Assembly: GCA_001970955.1 (NCBI GenBank)
Contig: MPUH01000139.1
Location: 1-64,000 of the forward strand
Source: Stentor coeruleus
Lineage: Eukaryota; Ciliophora; Heterotrichea; Heterotrichida; Stentoridae
Length of the DNA: 64,000 nucleotides
Direction: 5' to 3'
The notes beneath the pieces were generated by a model, which was given only the letters and a program-made list of their open reading frames with translations, searched no databases and had not been told where the DNA came from. Below are positions 1 through 10,572 of this stretch, in pieces (position 1 is the first letter of the stretch; each line of letters begins with the position of its first letter). A program made the translations under genes and the position numbers.

Positions 1-1170
1 TTGTTTTTTAACCTATTGTTTTTTAACCTATTCACTTTCCTGCCAGATTTTCAATATAATTCAAATAAAATACACTCCGAAAAAAAGTATTTATGCAGGC
101 GCTATAATGTATGTTATAGTTGTCTTTGTGACATCAGCTTGTCAAAACAGAATTGCAGTCATAATCATTTATGGTGTACTTTTAGGAGCTGCTTCAGGTA
201 CAGCTGTAATTATTACTTAGTATCCAGGAGCATTAATGATAGCAATAAATTGTTTCCCAGAAAGAAAAGGTCTGATTACTGGGATTGTTGCCGGGTCTTT
301 TGCAGTAGGAGCATTTGTTTTTAATTTTATATTAAAGTTCAAAGTAATACTGATAAAAACATCCCTGAGCTGATAACTACTGACCATAAAAATGAAGAAA
401 TTAAAAAGGTTAATAAAAATATTATTCAAGATGTAAATCATTTGGAAATTGATCATCATGATGATGATAATTCCGTCCATACAATCCATCATTCAGAATC
501 CAATATTGCTGAACATTTTTGTATGGAAGAGCATAATTAATCAGAAAAGAAAGTTGAATATAAGAAAATTACTCCGAAATCAGATATAGATTTTAGTGCT
601 ATGGAGATATTTAAGACTAGACAATTTCATCAGATTTTTTGGTGTTTTATTTTGTCAGGTACTGCAGGTTTATTTGCAGTGGCAAGCTTCAAAACTATAG
701 GTATTAAATATGGCTATGATGATACTTTCCTTACAGTAACCGGATCACTTGGTTCGATTATGAATGGCTCAATGAGACCACTTTGGGGTGCATTCTTTGA
801 TAGAACTTCTTTTAGAATGGTTTATCTTGTTATATTATGCATTCAGATATGCATTTGTGTAACTTTCCCCGAAGTCAGCAAATTTAAACCAGCTTTTTTG
901 ATATGGCTTGTTACTTTATTTGCATGTTCTGGAGGCCATTTTACACTTCTTGCACCTACAGCAGTAAGAATTTATTCAAGAATAAGTGGACCAAAGATTT
1001 ACTCTTTTTTCATTATCGGTATGGGCATTGCAAGTATTAGCGTTTACTTTATCCAAGTATATGCAACAGTTAAACTTGATCCAAGTATTTTCTTTTATAT
1101 TCTTGCAGGTTTAAGCGGATGCTCGCTAATTTCAACTATTTTCTTCTCAGAAATTATCAAATCGAAGTAG
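1..1170 (+). pseudogene. MFS transporter (oxalate/formate-antiporter-like), 5' partial, interrupted frame
   Basis: This is a membrane transporter of the major facilitator superfamily. The frame is already open at base 1, so the N-terminal helices lie outside the window. After removal of a 15-nt intron (206-220) the text reads through a helix pair with the MFS loop FPERKGLITG, then AGSFAVGAFVFN, which resembles the OFA (oxalate/formate antiporter) group. A His/Asp-rich cytosolic loop follows, then six or so further helices from about 601 to the TAG at 1168-1170. Two breaks are visible: the reading frame shifts by one base between about 320 and 345, and there is an in-frame TAA at 538-540 that no 15-nt intron removes. 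It is therefore either a host pseudogene or a gene with base errors. The family call is fairly sure; the substrate is unknown. Confidence 0.6.
206..220 (+). other. 15-nt intron in the MFS gene
   Basis: GTAATTATTACTTAG sits between codons (phase 0). It ends in an in-frame TAG if retained, and its removal joins two halves of a conserved MFS loop. A is at intron position 10. Confidence 0.85.
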
Positions 1171-1998
1171 AAAATTTAGATAAGTAGTATAGATAAAAGT
1201 TATTATTGATATTAAAGTTATAAATAAAATTAATTTTTACAAAGTATAAATTTGACAATCTTAATTATCTAAGAAAATATAAGGGGTTTTATATATAAAC
1301 ATATACAGAGGAATTTCATAATGTATTTCTCCATGATAAGCATATAATTTGTTGTAATTAAAATAATTTTCTATTATTTTTTGACAAATTTTTTAAAATA
1401 TTTCTTTTCTCTGTTAATTCAACTGTTTATACAGCCCAGACTCCCTCAGTAAAACACCCTCAATTGTTTTTTGTCTTCCAAATTTTAGATTTTTTAATTT
1501 TAATTTTCGACTTAAATTATTTAATCTTAATTATTATTATCACTTCTGCTTTATTGGTATTTCTTTGAAAATTTTAAAATTTAATCTTGTCTTATGATTA
1601 AATCTATAATATTTTCAAGACACATACATTCACATTTATTTTCAACCTACATTGAGAATAAGCTGCATTATTCATCTCTATTATACGTTAAGTTCTAACT
1701 AAATAAACTATATTTATTAAATATAATTGAAGTTGACAACTTTAGCTTATTTCTCACGGAGTTGGTTTATTATCGCCGATAACTAACATCTAACTTTTCT
1801 GAAGTTATAGCAAAATTTTGCGCATTTCACATATAGATAAGCTATTAATAATATATTCAACCAATTCGCATACAAGATTTAATAAAAACTAAAACTAGCT
1901 CTGTAATTTTATTGTAAGAAATCTAGCTTATATTTATATTAAACTCAATAAACAAATCTAATAGTCTTAAAATACTCTAACAAAAAGGAGATATTATA
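1171..1998. other. intergenic, no gene seen
   Basis: AT-rich sequence downstream of the MFS gene. I see no open frame of coding character and no RNA gene. Confidence 0.5.
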
Positions 1999-2374
1999 AT
2001 GGAAAACTTTGGACTAATTATCCAAGTATGTAAACTTTTAGCTATAGGGCTTACAGATCAAGAAATCAAAAAAAGCTCATAAATATGCACAACACATTTT
2101 TAATAAGCTAAAAAGAATATGGAAAGCTATAAATCAGTTCTTATGATCCCTGTTGTAAATAGGATTTATTTATCTATAAGCAAAATTATTAATTGTGAGT
2201 GTGCTAGTTATTTTTTAAAAATCTGAAAATACAAAGCTATTATCAATATTTGCTTTAGGGATATCAAGAATTTTGGATATTCAGGTTGATATAGGGATAA
2301 TAGGATTAGCTTATAAGAATGAGTTGATTATAAATACAGATTCTTCAAATAATTATTTTTATTTTATTGTGTAG
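1999..2374 (+). pseudogene. decayed coding stretch, family unknown
   Basis: An ATG at 1999 opens a 27-codon frame (MENFGLIIQVCKLLAIGLTD...). With a one-base change of frame it would continue for about 20 more codons in the same style. A further 48-codon stretch near 2230-2374 (SENTKLLSIFALGIS... to TAG) also looks coding, but several stops separate it from the first. No 15-nt intron joins them. This looks like the remains of a host gene. I do not recognise the family, and chance open frames in AT-rich DNA remain possible. Confidence 0.25.
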
Positions 2375-2754
2375 ATAAGCCAAACAAATTGTAATACTAG
2401 GAAAATACTTGCTGGGTAAGTATGAGTTCTTGAGATGTTTTGCATATAAACTCTCAAGCGATAATCCAAAAATTATTCAATAGACCTTAAACATATTTTT
2501 ACCCAAGCCAGAGAACATCATAAGGGCTTCAATTACTTTAATTTTTAATTCTTGTCCTGACTTATAATAGCATTTTACAACTATTTTAAATCCAAAAAGA
2601 CAAAACAACACAAAAAACTTTTAAACCCAAAAAGTTCAAAAAACCCAATTTTCCTATCTTAAAAATTTAGAAATCACCTTCATACATAATTTTCATCACA
2701 CTTCTTAACTAACCTTACTACCAAAATCATCTATTTTCCATTATATAATCAAAA
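2375..2754. other. upstream region of XPB, G-poor
   Basis: No gene seen. The last 200 bases before the XPB start are A/C-rich on the + strand with very few G, like most 5' flanks in this window. Confidence 0.5.
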
Positions 2755-4908
2755 ATGGAGGACCGTCTGCCTGCAAAAAGAAGGATCCGATCGCCTCCCG
2801 AAAGTATTTCAAAATACTTTGACTTCGATTTCTCCAACTTCAAACTTAAAGAAAACCATCAAGAACTTCCTCTTTGGATCTGCAGCAACGGGCATATTTT
2901 CTTAGAAACCTCAGCCCCTTCATATTTACAAATCACTGATTTCCTTATAGCAATAGCTGAACCAATTTCCCGTCCAGAGCATATTCATGAATACATTCTC
3001 ACAAGATATTCTTTATATGCAGCAGTCTCAGTAAAATTAGAAACTGAAGATATAGTCTCAACACTTCAAAGATACTCAAAAACATTAGAAATCCCAAGTT
3101 CAGTAATTGATTTTATTAATATAAACACTGCTCAATATGGAAAAGCTAAACTCGTTCTTAAACAAAATCGATATTTTATTGAATCACCATATGAAAATGT
3201 TATTTCTGATCTGCTTAATATAGAAAGTGTGAGAAAAGGTAAAGAAGCAGCTAGTGATGTGAATATGGAAATACAAGAAAGTCATGTTGAAGATGTTAAA
3301 GAGGAAATGATTAGGATTATGGATGGAGAAAACCCTGAAGATATTGAGAAAGTTGAAAGCTGCTGTGTAGCGAATGAATATATTCCTCAGATCAGACAGG
3401 ATTGTCATAAAGAAAATTTCCCTCTTATTGAAGAGTATGATTTTATTAAAGATGATAAGAGTCCAAGGCTGGAGATTGATCTTAAACCCAGTACGCATAT
3501 TAGGTCTTATCAAGAAAAAAGTTTGAGTAAAATGTTTAGCAACGGCAGGGCGAGATCTGGAGTGATTGTCTTACCATGTGGATCAGGTAAGACTTTAGTC
3601 GGTATCACGGCGATCTGTACAGTCAAAAAACGTGCTGTTATTCTTTGCACAAGTGGTGTGGCTGTTGATCAATGGAAAAGACAGCTTGAAATGTGGAGTA
3701 CAATTGACCCAGCATTAATAGCTTGTTTTACTTCACAAAACAAAGATTGCACAATAGATGTGGCTAAAGCTTGTGTAGTAATTTCAACTTATTCTATGAT
3801 GGGATATGGAGGTAAACGTTCAGCTGAATCCGCATCAGTTTATGAAAAAATAAGCCGTGTTGACTGGGGACTTTTAGTTATGGATGAAGTTCAAGTAGTT
3901 CCAGCAGATATGTTTCGTCGTGTGATTTTTGATGTAAAAAGTCATTGTAAACTAGGTCTTACCGCTACTTTAGTTAGAGAAGATAATCGTATTGAAGACT
4001 TGAACTTTTTAATTGGACCTAAATTATATGAAGCTAATTGGCTTGATATGCAAGCACAAGGATTTATCGCTAAAGTACAATGTATTGAAGTCTGGTGCCC
4101 TATGACAGCTGAGTTCTTTCAAGAATATCTTAATGCAAAACCAAGGAAAAAATTATTACTTTATGTGGCAAATCCTAATAAACTCATGACATGTCAATAT
4201 CTTGTTAAAAAACATGAAGCTATGGGTGATAAGATTATTATTTTTTCAGACAATTTATATATAATGGAACTTTATAGCCAACATTTAAAACTCCCTATGA
4301 TTAAAGGAAATGTTGGTCATAGTGAAAGATCAAGGATTTTATTTAATTTTGAAAATACTAATGCTTGCAATACAATTTTGATTTCAAAAGTTGGGGATAA
4401 CTCTATTGATTTACCTGGGGCAAATGTGATTATACAGATATCATCACATTTTGGTAGTAGAAGGCAGGAAGCACAAAGACTTGGTAGGATTTTACGTCCT
4501 AAGATCAATAGTATGGATAATGATTTTAATGCGTATTTTTATTCTTTAGTGTCACAAGATACACAAGAAATGTGGTATGCTGATAAAAGACAACAATTTC
4601 TTATAGACCAAGGATATGCTTATAAAGTTGTAAGTTTAACAGAAGAGATTCAAAGGCAAAATGACCTGATGTTTTATAAAAAAGAAGACCAGAAAACTTT
4701 ATTAGAAAAACTTCTTCAAGCTAGAGATATGGATGATGATATACAAGTTGATCCTGATGATATAACCCCTGAAGCTATGAGTAAGAAATCAGCTGATGCT
4801 TTTTCATCAAACACTTCAACTACCACAAGCAGAAGTTATCAAATACAAGCACATTCTCGAAATAGACTTTTTGCTGATAGGTATAAGAAATTCAAAAAAA
4901 ATAAGTAA
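2755..4908 (+). CDS. ERCC3: TFIIH translocase/helicase subunit XPB (ERCC3/Ssl2)
   Basis: XPB is the ATP-driven DNA translocase of TFIIH; it opens promoters and acts in nucleotide excision repair in the nucleus. The 717-residue protein (human about 780) has the family's N-terminal domain. Helicase motif I is PCGSGKT at residues 274-280 (K279). The Walker B box is DEVQ at 377-380, where the family has DEVH. The RED motif follows in LTATLVREDNRIEDLNFL, then the XPB block GPKLYEANW, FISKVGD-like text (here LISKVGDNSIDLPGAN) and SSHFGSRRQEAQRLGRILRPK. The acidic/basic C-tail is short. No intron is needed, and the start is the first ATG, at the conserved MEDRLPAKRR. The next gene converges on it, with 136 nt between the stops. 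Confidence 0.96.
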   Translation: MEDRLPAKRRIRSPPESISKYFDFDFSNFKLKENHQELPLWICSNGHIFLETSAPSYLQITDFLIAIAEPISRPEHIHEYILTRYSLYAAVSVKLETEDIVSTLQRYSKTLEIPSSVIDFININTAQYGKAKLVLKQNRYFIESPYENVISDLLNIESVRKGKEAASDVNMEIQESHVEDVKEEMIRIMDGENPEDIEKVESCCVANEYIPQIRQDCHKENFPLIEEYDFIKDDKSPRLEIDLKPSTHIRSYQEKSLSKMFSNGRARSGVIVLPCGSGKTLVGITAICTVKKRAVILCTSGVAVDQWKRQLEMWSTIDPALIACFTSQNKDCTIDVAKACVVISTYSMMGYGGKRSAESASVYEKISRVDWGLLVMDEVQVVPADMFRRVIFDVKSHCKLGLTATLVREDNRIEDLNFLIGPKLYEANWLDMQAQGFIAKVQCIEVWCPMTAEFFQEYLNAKPRKKLLLYVANPNKLMTCQYLVKKHEAMGDKIIIFSDNLYIMELYSQHLKLPMIKGNVGHSERSRILFNFENTNACNTILISKVGDNSIDLPGANVIIQISSHFGSRRQEAQRLGRILRPKINSMDNDFNAYFYSLVSQDTQEMWYADKRQQFLIDQGYAYKVVSLTEEIQRQNDLMFYKKEDQKTLLEKLLQARDMDDDIQVDPDDITPEAMSKKSADAFSSNTSTTTSRSYQIQAHSRNRLFADRYKKFKKNK

Positions 4909-5044
4909 TTCCATGTTTAAAAACACAAACTTATCAGGTTTCTTAATAAATTTTATATTTTCTTTAATTATCAAGTATTTTCATCTAAAAAAAATCATCA
5001 CCCAACACTTTGTCTTATTTTATATTTAGTAATTGATTAAATTA

Positions 5045-7090
5045 TTAGCTTTGTTTCAGAGCTTGGGTTTTTTTTAGCACCTCCCTTACTGCATCTATAG
5101 CTCGGATTTCTTCCTGTGTGAATTCCAACATAGACATTGTTATCTTAATAATAATCTCAATCTCATCATTCATAAATGGTAACCTGGAAATAAGATTCCT
5201 AAAATTATCTTTCATAAAAGATGACCCACTATTTTTCATCTGTTCAGTCTTTAGTTTCCTTTCTAAATCTCTTATATGTTCTTTTAATAAACTCATTTGA
5301 TCTAAAAAACGTTTAGTATTTTTTCTCTCTTCTTCAAGTTCTCCTTGAACTAATGATGGACTAGTGTAAGAAATATCAGATATTGAACTTTCTGAGATCA
5401 GAGGTGTTGGAGTTGAATTTATTAAGGATTTTCCATTTTTTAATAATGATTTGAGCTGGTTTTCTAAAAGGTTGACTTCGTTTTGAAGGTTTTGGTTGTG
5501 TTCTTCAAGTTTCGAGATGCTGTTTTTGTAGGTTGAACTGTCGATTTTCAGTATTTCCAGCTCGGTTTTGGCGGATTTTTCTTGGAAAATCAGGTCTTCC
5601 ATTATAGAGTTGGCTTGTCGGGCTTCAGATTTTAGTGTTTGTTGGAGTTCGATTATAAGTTTTTCCTTCTGACTGATTTCTTCAGTGAGTTTACCGATTT
5701 CTAAACGCATGATAGATTTCTCGTATGTTAATTGATCGAATTCTAGTTCTTTAGGTTTGAGTTGGCGGATTCTGGCGCTGAGGATTTTGTTTTTATCTTC
5801 AAGTTCTGTTATTGTCATATTAGTGATTTTCAACTCATTTTCTAATCCCTTGCTTTTACCCGCTTCGATTTTCAATTGATGATTCTCCTTCTCCAGCGCC
5901 TGACTTGATTTCATAAGCGAATTGCGTTCATTTTCCAACAACTCAATAGTCTCACTCAGTTCCTGAACCTTAATATCTGAGTAAATCCTATTTTGTTCAA
6001 TAATATATTCAAAATTTTCAATCTGCACTCTGAAATTATCATCACTTGGTTTATCAGCATTTGAGTTTTTTAAATTTTCATTCATAGCAATCAAAGTGTT
6101 TAAATTTTCCATTAAATTCTCAGTAATCCTAGACTTAAGTTCATTTATACAGTTTTCCTTATCCACAAGTTTCTGTTGGATTGCCAAGTATTTTTTTTCA
6201 AATTCATCATTTGTTTCATTTATCCGCCCTTCAGCCCAAGATTTAATGCTTTCAAGGATTTTCTGATAATAAGCCATGCTTTTTTTACTGTTATTTGACG
6301 TGTTTGCGTTGGTTCTGTTTTTCCTTTCGAGCATTTGTTTTTCTTTATCGGCTTGTCTGCGAAAATTTTCCAGTTCCGCGCATTTGATTTCGAGCATTTT
6401 TACAGACTTTTTATAGTCCCGCAACTGATTTTTCAGGATTTTGTTCTCGGTTTCATAGCTTGAAAACCTTTCGGAGAACTGGGACAAGTCGATTGGGATG
6501 AAGTTTTTACATGAAGGGGAATTTTTTGGGCTTGAAGGGTTTTCTGACTTTATTTCAGAGAGCTCTTTTAGTTTTATTTCTAGTTTGTGACGCTCGTTTT
6601 CATAGAAATTCACTGAATTAAAGCCTTCTTTTTCTCGAGATGTCTTTTGAAACGTTGAAGTCTCTTTGAGGAACTTTTGTGTGCTGGAAACTAGTCCTAG
6701 AAGTTTGCTTGTAAGGACTTTATTTTGTGTTGATAGTTGTTTTTTATAAGTTTCTAACTCTTTGATTATAATATTTGAGTCTTCAGAAAAGTTCCCAGGG
6801 AGTTTGAGGACGTTTTCTTTCCATGCTCGAAGGACATCACGTTCAACTTGCATTTTTTTGATCAGATCTTTCAAATCAGTATTTTCTTGTTGCAAAGAGT
6901 AGTTTTTCTTGTCTGCAGGACTAATTGAGCGGTATATTGAAGACCTAGATGGAATAATATCGTTATTTTCACATTTTCTCTCATTTGACAACTTCCTCGC
7001 TTCTTTTTGAAATGTAGCAATTTTTATTTCTGTGTTTCTTACAGACTTCTCTAAAGCACCTGCTAAAGGATTCACAGTTATGCTTTTCAT
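5045..7090 (-). CDS. large coiled-coil protein, function unknown
   Basis: A 681-residue protein, almost wholly Lys/Glu/Asn/Leu-rich heptads from about residue 60 to 600. It has a Ser/Pro-rich break near 185-210 (SENPSSPKNSPSC) and a Ser-rich stretch near 565-585 (STPTPLISESSISDISYTSPS). A short conserved-looking C-terminal helix bundle follows. There is no signal peptide, membrane segment or enzyme motif. Ciliates have many such proteins in the cortex, basal bodies and axoneme. A structural or scaffolding role is inferred from composition only. The ATG start (MKSITVNPLAG) is the first in frame. Confidence 0.85.
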   Translation of the reverse strand: MKSITVNPLAGALEKSVRNTEIKIATFQKEARKLSNERKCENNDIIPSRSSIYRSISPADKKNYSLQQENTDLKDLIKKMQVERDVLRAWKENVLKLPGNFSEDSNIIIKELETYKKQLSTQNKVLTSKLLGLVSSTQKFLKETSTFQKTSREKEGFNSVNFYENERHKLEIKLKELSEIKSENPSSPKNSPSCKNFIPIDLSQFSERFSSYETENKILKNQLRDYKKSVKMLEIKCAELENFRRQADKEKQMLERKNRTNANTSNNSKKSMAYYQKILESIKSWAEGRINETNDEFEKKYLAIQQKLVDKENCINELKSRITENLMENLNTLIAMNENLKNSNADKPSDDNFRVQIENFEYIIEQNRIYSDIKVQELSETIELLENERNSLMKSSQALEKENHQLKIEAGKSKGLENELKITNMTITELEDKNKILSARIRQLKPKELEFDQLTYEKSIMRLEIGKLTEEISQKEKLIIELQQTLKSEARQANSIMEDLIFQEKSAKTELEILKIDSSTYKNSISKLEEHNQNLQNEVNLLENQLKSLLKNGKSLINSTPTPLISESSISDISYTSPSLVQGELEEERKNTKRFLDQMSLLKEHIRDLERKLKTEQMKNSGSSFMKDNFRNLISRLPFMNDEIEIIIKITMSMLEFTQEEIRAIDAVREVLKKTQALKQS

Positions 7091-7476
7091 ATTTATTTCT
7101 TATAAAAGTGCCATTTTCTTAATTTGAACAGATTTGGTTTTTGTTATTTAATCGAATTAGATATATTTAATATATTTAGAAATATTTTATAATGAATGTT
7201 TTGAATAATATAATTAACTATGTCAAATAAAAACTTGCTTTTGTTATTATTTGAAATTATAATACAATTTATGGGTTACTTGATTTTTATATAATCCTGT
7301 TGAAATTTATTACCTTTTTATAACACTAAAAACACAAATTCATGCTTTTTTCTTTAATTGTATTTGAAAATGTTAAGCTATCTTACTTTCTATTATAAAC
7401 ACATAAGCAATCTTATAATTTTTCATTCATATATAAATGCATAATTTGATTCTACTATTAACTAACTATAAAAATC
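7091..7476. other. intergenic between two minus-strand genes
   Basis: No gene seen. The half next to 7090 is T/G-leaning and the half next to 7477 is C-leaning on the + strand, following the flank pattern reported in the findings. Confidence 0.5.
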
Positions 7477-8433
7477 TTAAAAAAATTTGCAATTGTAATG
7501 ATCAGACGCCGAATGCCTAATTGAAGGGTCAGCGATATTTTGACTTTCTTCCCCTAATTTTTCTATAATTATATCCTTATAATCCTGTTCATATTTCTTA
7601 GTTGTTTCAATTAATGATCTTATATCAACATATTCTTCATTATCCTTGAAAAAACCCTTGATATATTCTTTGGTTGGCCTGATGCCTGTATGTGGGATAA
7701 CGTTTATTTGAGGTTCGTTCAAAAATTTCTCTATTAAATAGACGTAAATGAGTAAGTCTTCATATTCTTTATTTTTCATAATCTCACGCTTTTTATGAGC
7801 CCATTCTACAAGGAAAGTACCATAGTCTTTTACTTCACCTGATTTAAAGCTAATAGCTTTGATTTGCGATTTTATGTATTTCATCATGAGCTTATGTTTT
7901 TTGCATACGGGATGGCAACTTACAATACTGAATAGTTTTCGTATGTCACTTTTTGAAGCGTGCATCTTGGCTGAGTGCAAAGCTGTGACAAAAAACCCAT
8001 TAATGACAGAATAATCATACTTTGATAGGTATTTTTCTTTGGATCCTGGGTCATAAGAACCTTCTCCAAAGATTTTGATAGAATTCTCTTCTTCTTCAAA
8101 TTTTATATTAACATGCCCCAAATAATTGATTCCTAATTTAAATATTGGAATATCTGAAAATTCTACGTCAAATTTCCATCCCATAAGATTCATTTCGCGT
8201 TTAATGATTACATTATCACTTTCGTGCATGAACCTTAAAGTTTTTGCATTTGGAAATTCATATAAATTGTTTACTTTAGAATATTTCAAGGCAAAAAAAT
8301 CTTCGTAATTGAGCGCTTCATTATTCTCTGTGCAGATCAAATTTACGTCCAAGTCCCCCTTAGGCTTATTTTTAGATTGAAAAAAATCAATTATTTGACC
8401 TTGATTCAAATTTTCAAGTTTATTAATATCCAT
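7477..8433 (-). CDS. hypothetical protein, 318 aa
   Basis: I do not recognise this gene. It has an unbroken frame from the ATG at 8433 (MDINKLENLNQGQIIDFF). The upstream in-frame codon TTG at 8442 is not a likely eukaryotic start. The protein is soluble and mixed alpha/beta. It contains a Cys/His cluster SCHPVCKKHK in the middle that could bind a metal, and an acidic, Tyr-rich C-terminal third (EEYVDIRSLIETTKKYEQDY). There are no transmembrane segments. Confidence 0.75.
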   Translation of the reverse strand: MDINKLENLNQGQIIDFFQSKNKPKGDLDVNLICTENNEALNYEDFFALKYSKVNNLYEFPNAKTLRFMHESDNVIIKREMNLMGWKFDVEFSDIPIFKLGINYLGHVNIKFEEEENSIKIFGEGSYDPGSKEKYLSKYDYSVINGFFVTALHSAKMHASKSDIRKLFSIVSCHPVCKKHKLMMKYIKSQIKAISFKSGEVKDYGTFLVEWAHKKREIMKNKEYEDLLIYVYLIEKFLNEPQINVIPHTGIRPTKEYIKGFFKDNEEYVDIRSLIETTKKYEQDYKDIIIEKLGEESQNIADPSIRHSASDHYNCKFF

Positions 8434-8836
8434 TATTATCAAACAAGAAAATATATATATAGGAAATACATATCAAGGCTTTTAATTCACCTTAAAAGTA
8501 GTCATTAGGTCATCCTATTTATCAATTTGATCATTTTCGCCAATAATTAATAGATATTATCTTTTTATCAACTCCCTTTAGCCCTTCTCACTACAGCAAT
8601 AATTTTATTAGCAGTTAGGGAGACTATCAAGATTTTTATCAAGTACTTTGTTACTTTAGGTAGCTAATTTATTAGGATCACAAGACAATATCCCTTAGGA
8701 AAAAAATTATATATTACTAAAATGGTCTATAAATTATTACTAACAATATAATTACTTGAATATTTTTACTCATAATATAAGCTTATATTCATAAAAATAA
8801 TATAAACATTCTAATGGAATAACTCAACTATTTCAA
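8434..8836. other. intergenic, possible coding debris
   Basis: No gene can be supported. A short open stretch around 8595-8665 reads like hydrophobic coding text (ILLAVRETIKIFIKYF) but ends after about 25 codons. Confidence 0.3.
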
Positions 8837-9487
8837 ATGAACATATTCTTCTTAATTAGCTTTCGTTCTATAATAATACTTTTGATGGACCTGCACCAAA
8901 TGTCTTATATTGGAATTTTAGTTCAAAGCATTAAGACTGGGAGCCAAAAAAATCCTTTCGTTATTGCCACTGTTGGAAATGATGTTCATCGACTAAACCA
9001 GAATACTTCTGAAAAATTCCCAATCGCCTATAGTGATATTATTAATTATCGAGTACTAAATGATGAATCTATCGATATAGATTCAGGGAAAATTCTAATT
9101 TGGAATAGTTTAAACTTTTTTTCTGAGAAAGTTTTGGAAAACGAATTCGAAGTTGTAACTAAAATCAAAAGTAAAAATTCAGAGGTGACTTTGAAAATAT
9201 CAATTTTTCTATCATCAAAAGATATCAAAAAAATCTTTGATATAAAAAAAGCAGCTTCTTTGGTCAAAGGAAAAAATTTGGAAGTGGCTTACGAAAATAA
9301 TGTGTCAATTAATACAACACATATTCAAGAAAATGATATTCAAGTTGATGAGAAACTAAATAAAGGTGAAAATACTTCTGGAGAGGTTGAAAATACTCAT
9401 AATTCATTTTGTGACAATTTATTAGCTTGCTTAAAGAAATATTGCTGCTGTTGTTGTAAGAGAAAAAATGATTCAAAACAATTATAA
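8837..9487 (+). CDS. Cys-tail family protein A (novel local family)
   Basis: A 216-residue protein with no family I recognise. Residues 20-140 form a beta-rich domain. It includes the pattern YRVLNDESIDIDSGKILIWNS, which matches the neighbour at 11144 and the dead copy at 9995. A low-complexity acidic linker follows, then a C-terminal cluster of five Cys between Lys/Arg (KKYCCCCCKRK). That tail looks like a palmitoylated membrane anchor. The first ATG gives a hydrophobic N-terminus (MNIFFLISFRSIIILLM), which could be an anchor or untranslated. The later ATGs (MDLHQM, then MSYIG) fit the start of the relatives better. The role is unknown; a peripheral membrane location is inferred. Confidence 0.75.
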   Translation: MNIFFLISFRSIIILLMDLHQMSYIGILVQSIKTGSQKNPFVIATVGNDVHRLNQNTSEKFPIAYSDIINYRVLNDESIDIDSGKILIWNSLNFFSEKVLENEFEVVTKIKSKNSEVTLKISIFLSSKDIKKIFDIKKAASLVKGKNLEVAYENNVSINTTHIQENDIQVDEKLNKGENTSGEVENTHNSFCDNLLACLKKYCCCCCKRKNDSKQL

Positions 9488-9994
9488 GAATAGGTTAGAA
9501 ATTATTTATGATTTCATATTGTAGCATTTGAATATTATGTTAAAATAAAATAGTTAGAATTGTAAAATTAAGCTTTTTTTATTAAAGGTATAAGGATGAT
9601 AAAGCTTGAAACAAAATCATTAGGAAATTTAAGTCTGAACAAAATAGTATAACAATAAAAATAATCTTACAATTGTTATACTAACTTTTTAAACATAAAA
9701 TAAGGTTAAACTCTTCAAGGCAGAAAGAAAATCCTCTTTTTCATATTTTTCGTCAAGTAATATGATTAAATTCCAAACATTTTAAAGTATTTTTTTTATC
9801 CGACGAAATATGCAAAAATCAATCTGCTAACTCTTTACCAAAATTTGTATTATTAGCATATAAGATTTAAATAATCAAATTTATGATTTTTAACAACAAA
9901 TTTTACAAGAATCTTAAAATAACAAATTTTACAAGCATCGTAAAATAATAAAAATTCCATAATGTCTATATTTATAAAAATGAATAAAGTTTCT
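9488..9994. other. intergenic, no gene seen
   Basis: AT-rich. It contains a short direct repeat of acaaattttacaag (near 9892 and 9921). Confidence 0.4.
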
Positions 9995-10348
9995 ATGAGC
10001 ATCTCTATACAAATCATGACAATCAAAACATCAGCACCTACAGAAAAAAGTACATTGATAACTATAGGCCCAAACACAAAAAGAATACAAATAAACAGTT
10101 GTGAGGAGTTCAAAATAAGTCTTAGAGAATGAATATGTTTATAAATATTAGACAATGAATCTGTGGATATTGGCAATGGTAAAACTGATATTTGGTCTAG
10201 TTTAAAAATGATGAATTTTCATAATTTAGCACAAGATAATGTTTTTAATATAATTGTAAAACAAAAACTTGAAAAATGTGAATTGACTTATAGTGTTCAA
10301 TTTTTATTAAATCAGGAAATTAGAGATTTACTTAATAAAAAAGATTGA
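9995..10348 (+). pseudogene. dead third copy of the Cys-tail family
   Basis: From an ATG at 9995 the frame reads MSISIQIMTIKTSAPTEKS and, after two in-frame stops near 10130-10150, continues NESVDIGNGKTDIWSSLK, ending at TGA 10346-10348. It aligns without gaps over the central region with protein A (EKFPIAYSDIINYRVLNDES against 20 positions that include both stops). It is therefore a decayed host gene copy lying between its two intact relatives. Confidence 0.7.
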
Positions 10349-10365
10349 ATGTGAAAAATAATATA

Positions 10366-10572
10366 ATGATAGATTTGAAGAAAAATAATGGAAAGGGGGA
10401 GAAATTGGATTCTGTTGAAAAAAATTATACTTTTGAAAATTCTTATTATTGGGATTGTATTGATAGTTATGAATTTAAGATATTAAGAAAAATTTTGGAT
10501 TTAAGATATTTTAGAAATTTTACTTTGTGGATAAAAGATATTTTGGGTAATCAGATAAGTAGATTTTTATAA
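10366..10572 (+). other. short open frame after the dead copy
   Basis: A 68-codon open frame (MIDLKKNNGKGEKLDSVEKN... to TAA). It could be the frame-shifted tail of the dead Cys-tail copy or a chance frame. It has no Cys cluster. Confidence 0.2.

Noticed and set aside
1-31. ttgttttttaaccta repeated twice at the window start as a telomere
   Set aside because: Only two copies and not the C/A-rich repeat expected for heterotrichs; it lies inside an open MFS frame.
515-560. An intron that would remove the TAA at 538
   Set aside because: The only GT...AG span available is 24 nt (gtatggaag...atcag) and the GC...AG span is 14 nt; neither fits the 15-nt rule.
2027-2042. gtatgtaaacttttag as a 16-nt intron in the remnant at 1999
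   Set aside because: Position 10 is C, not A, and removal leads directly into a stop.
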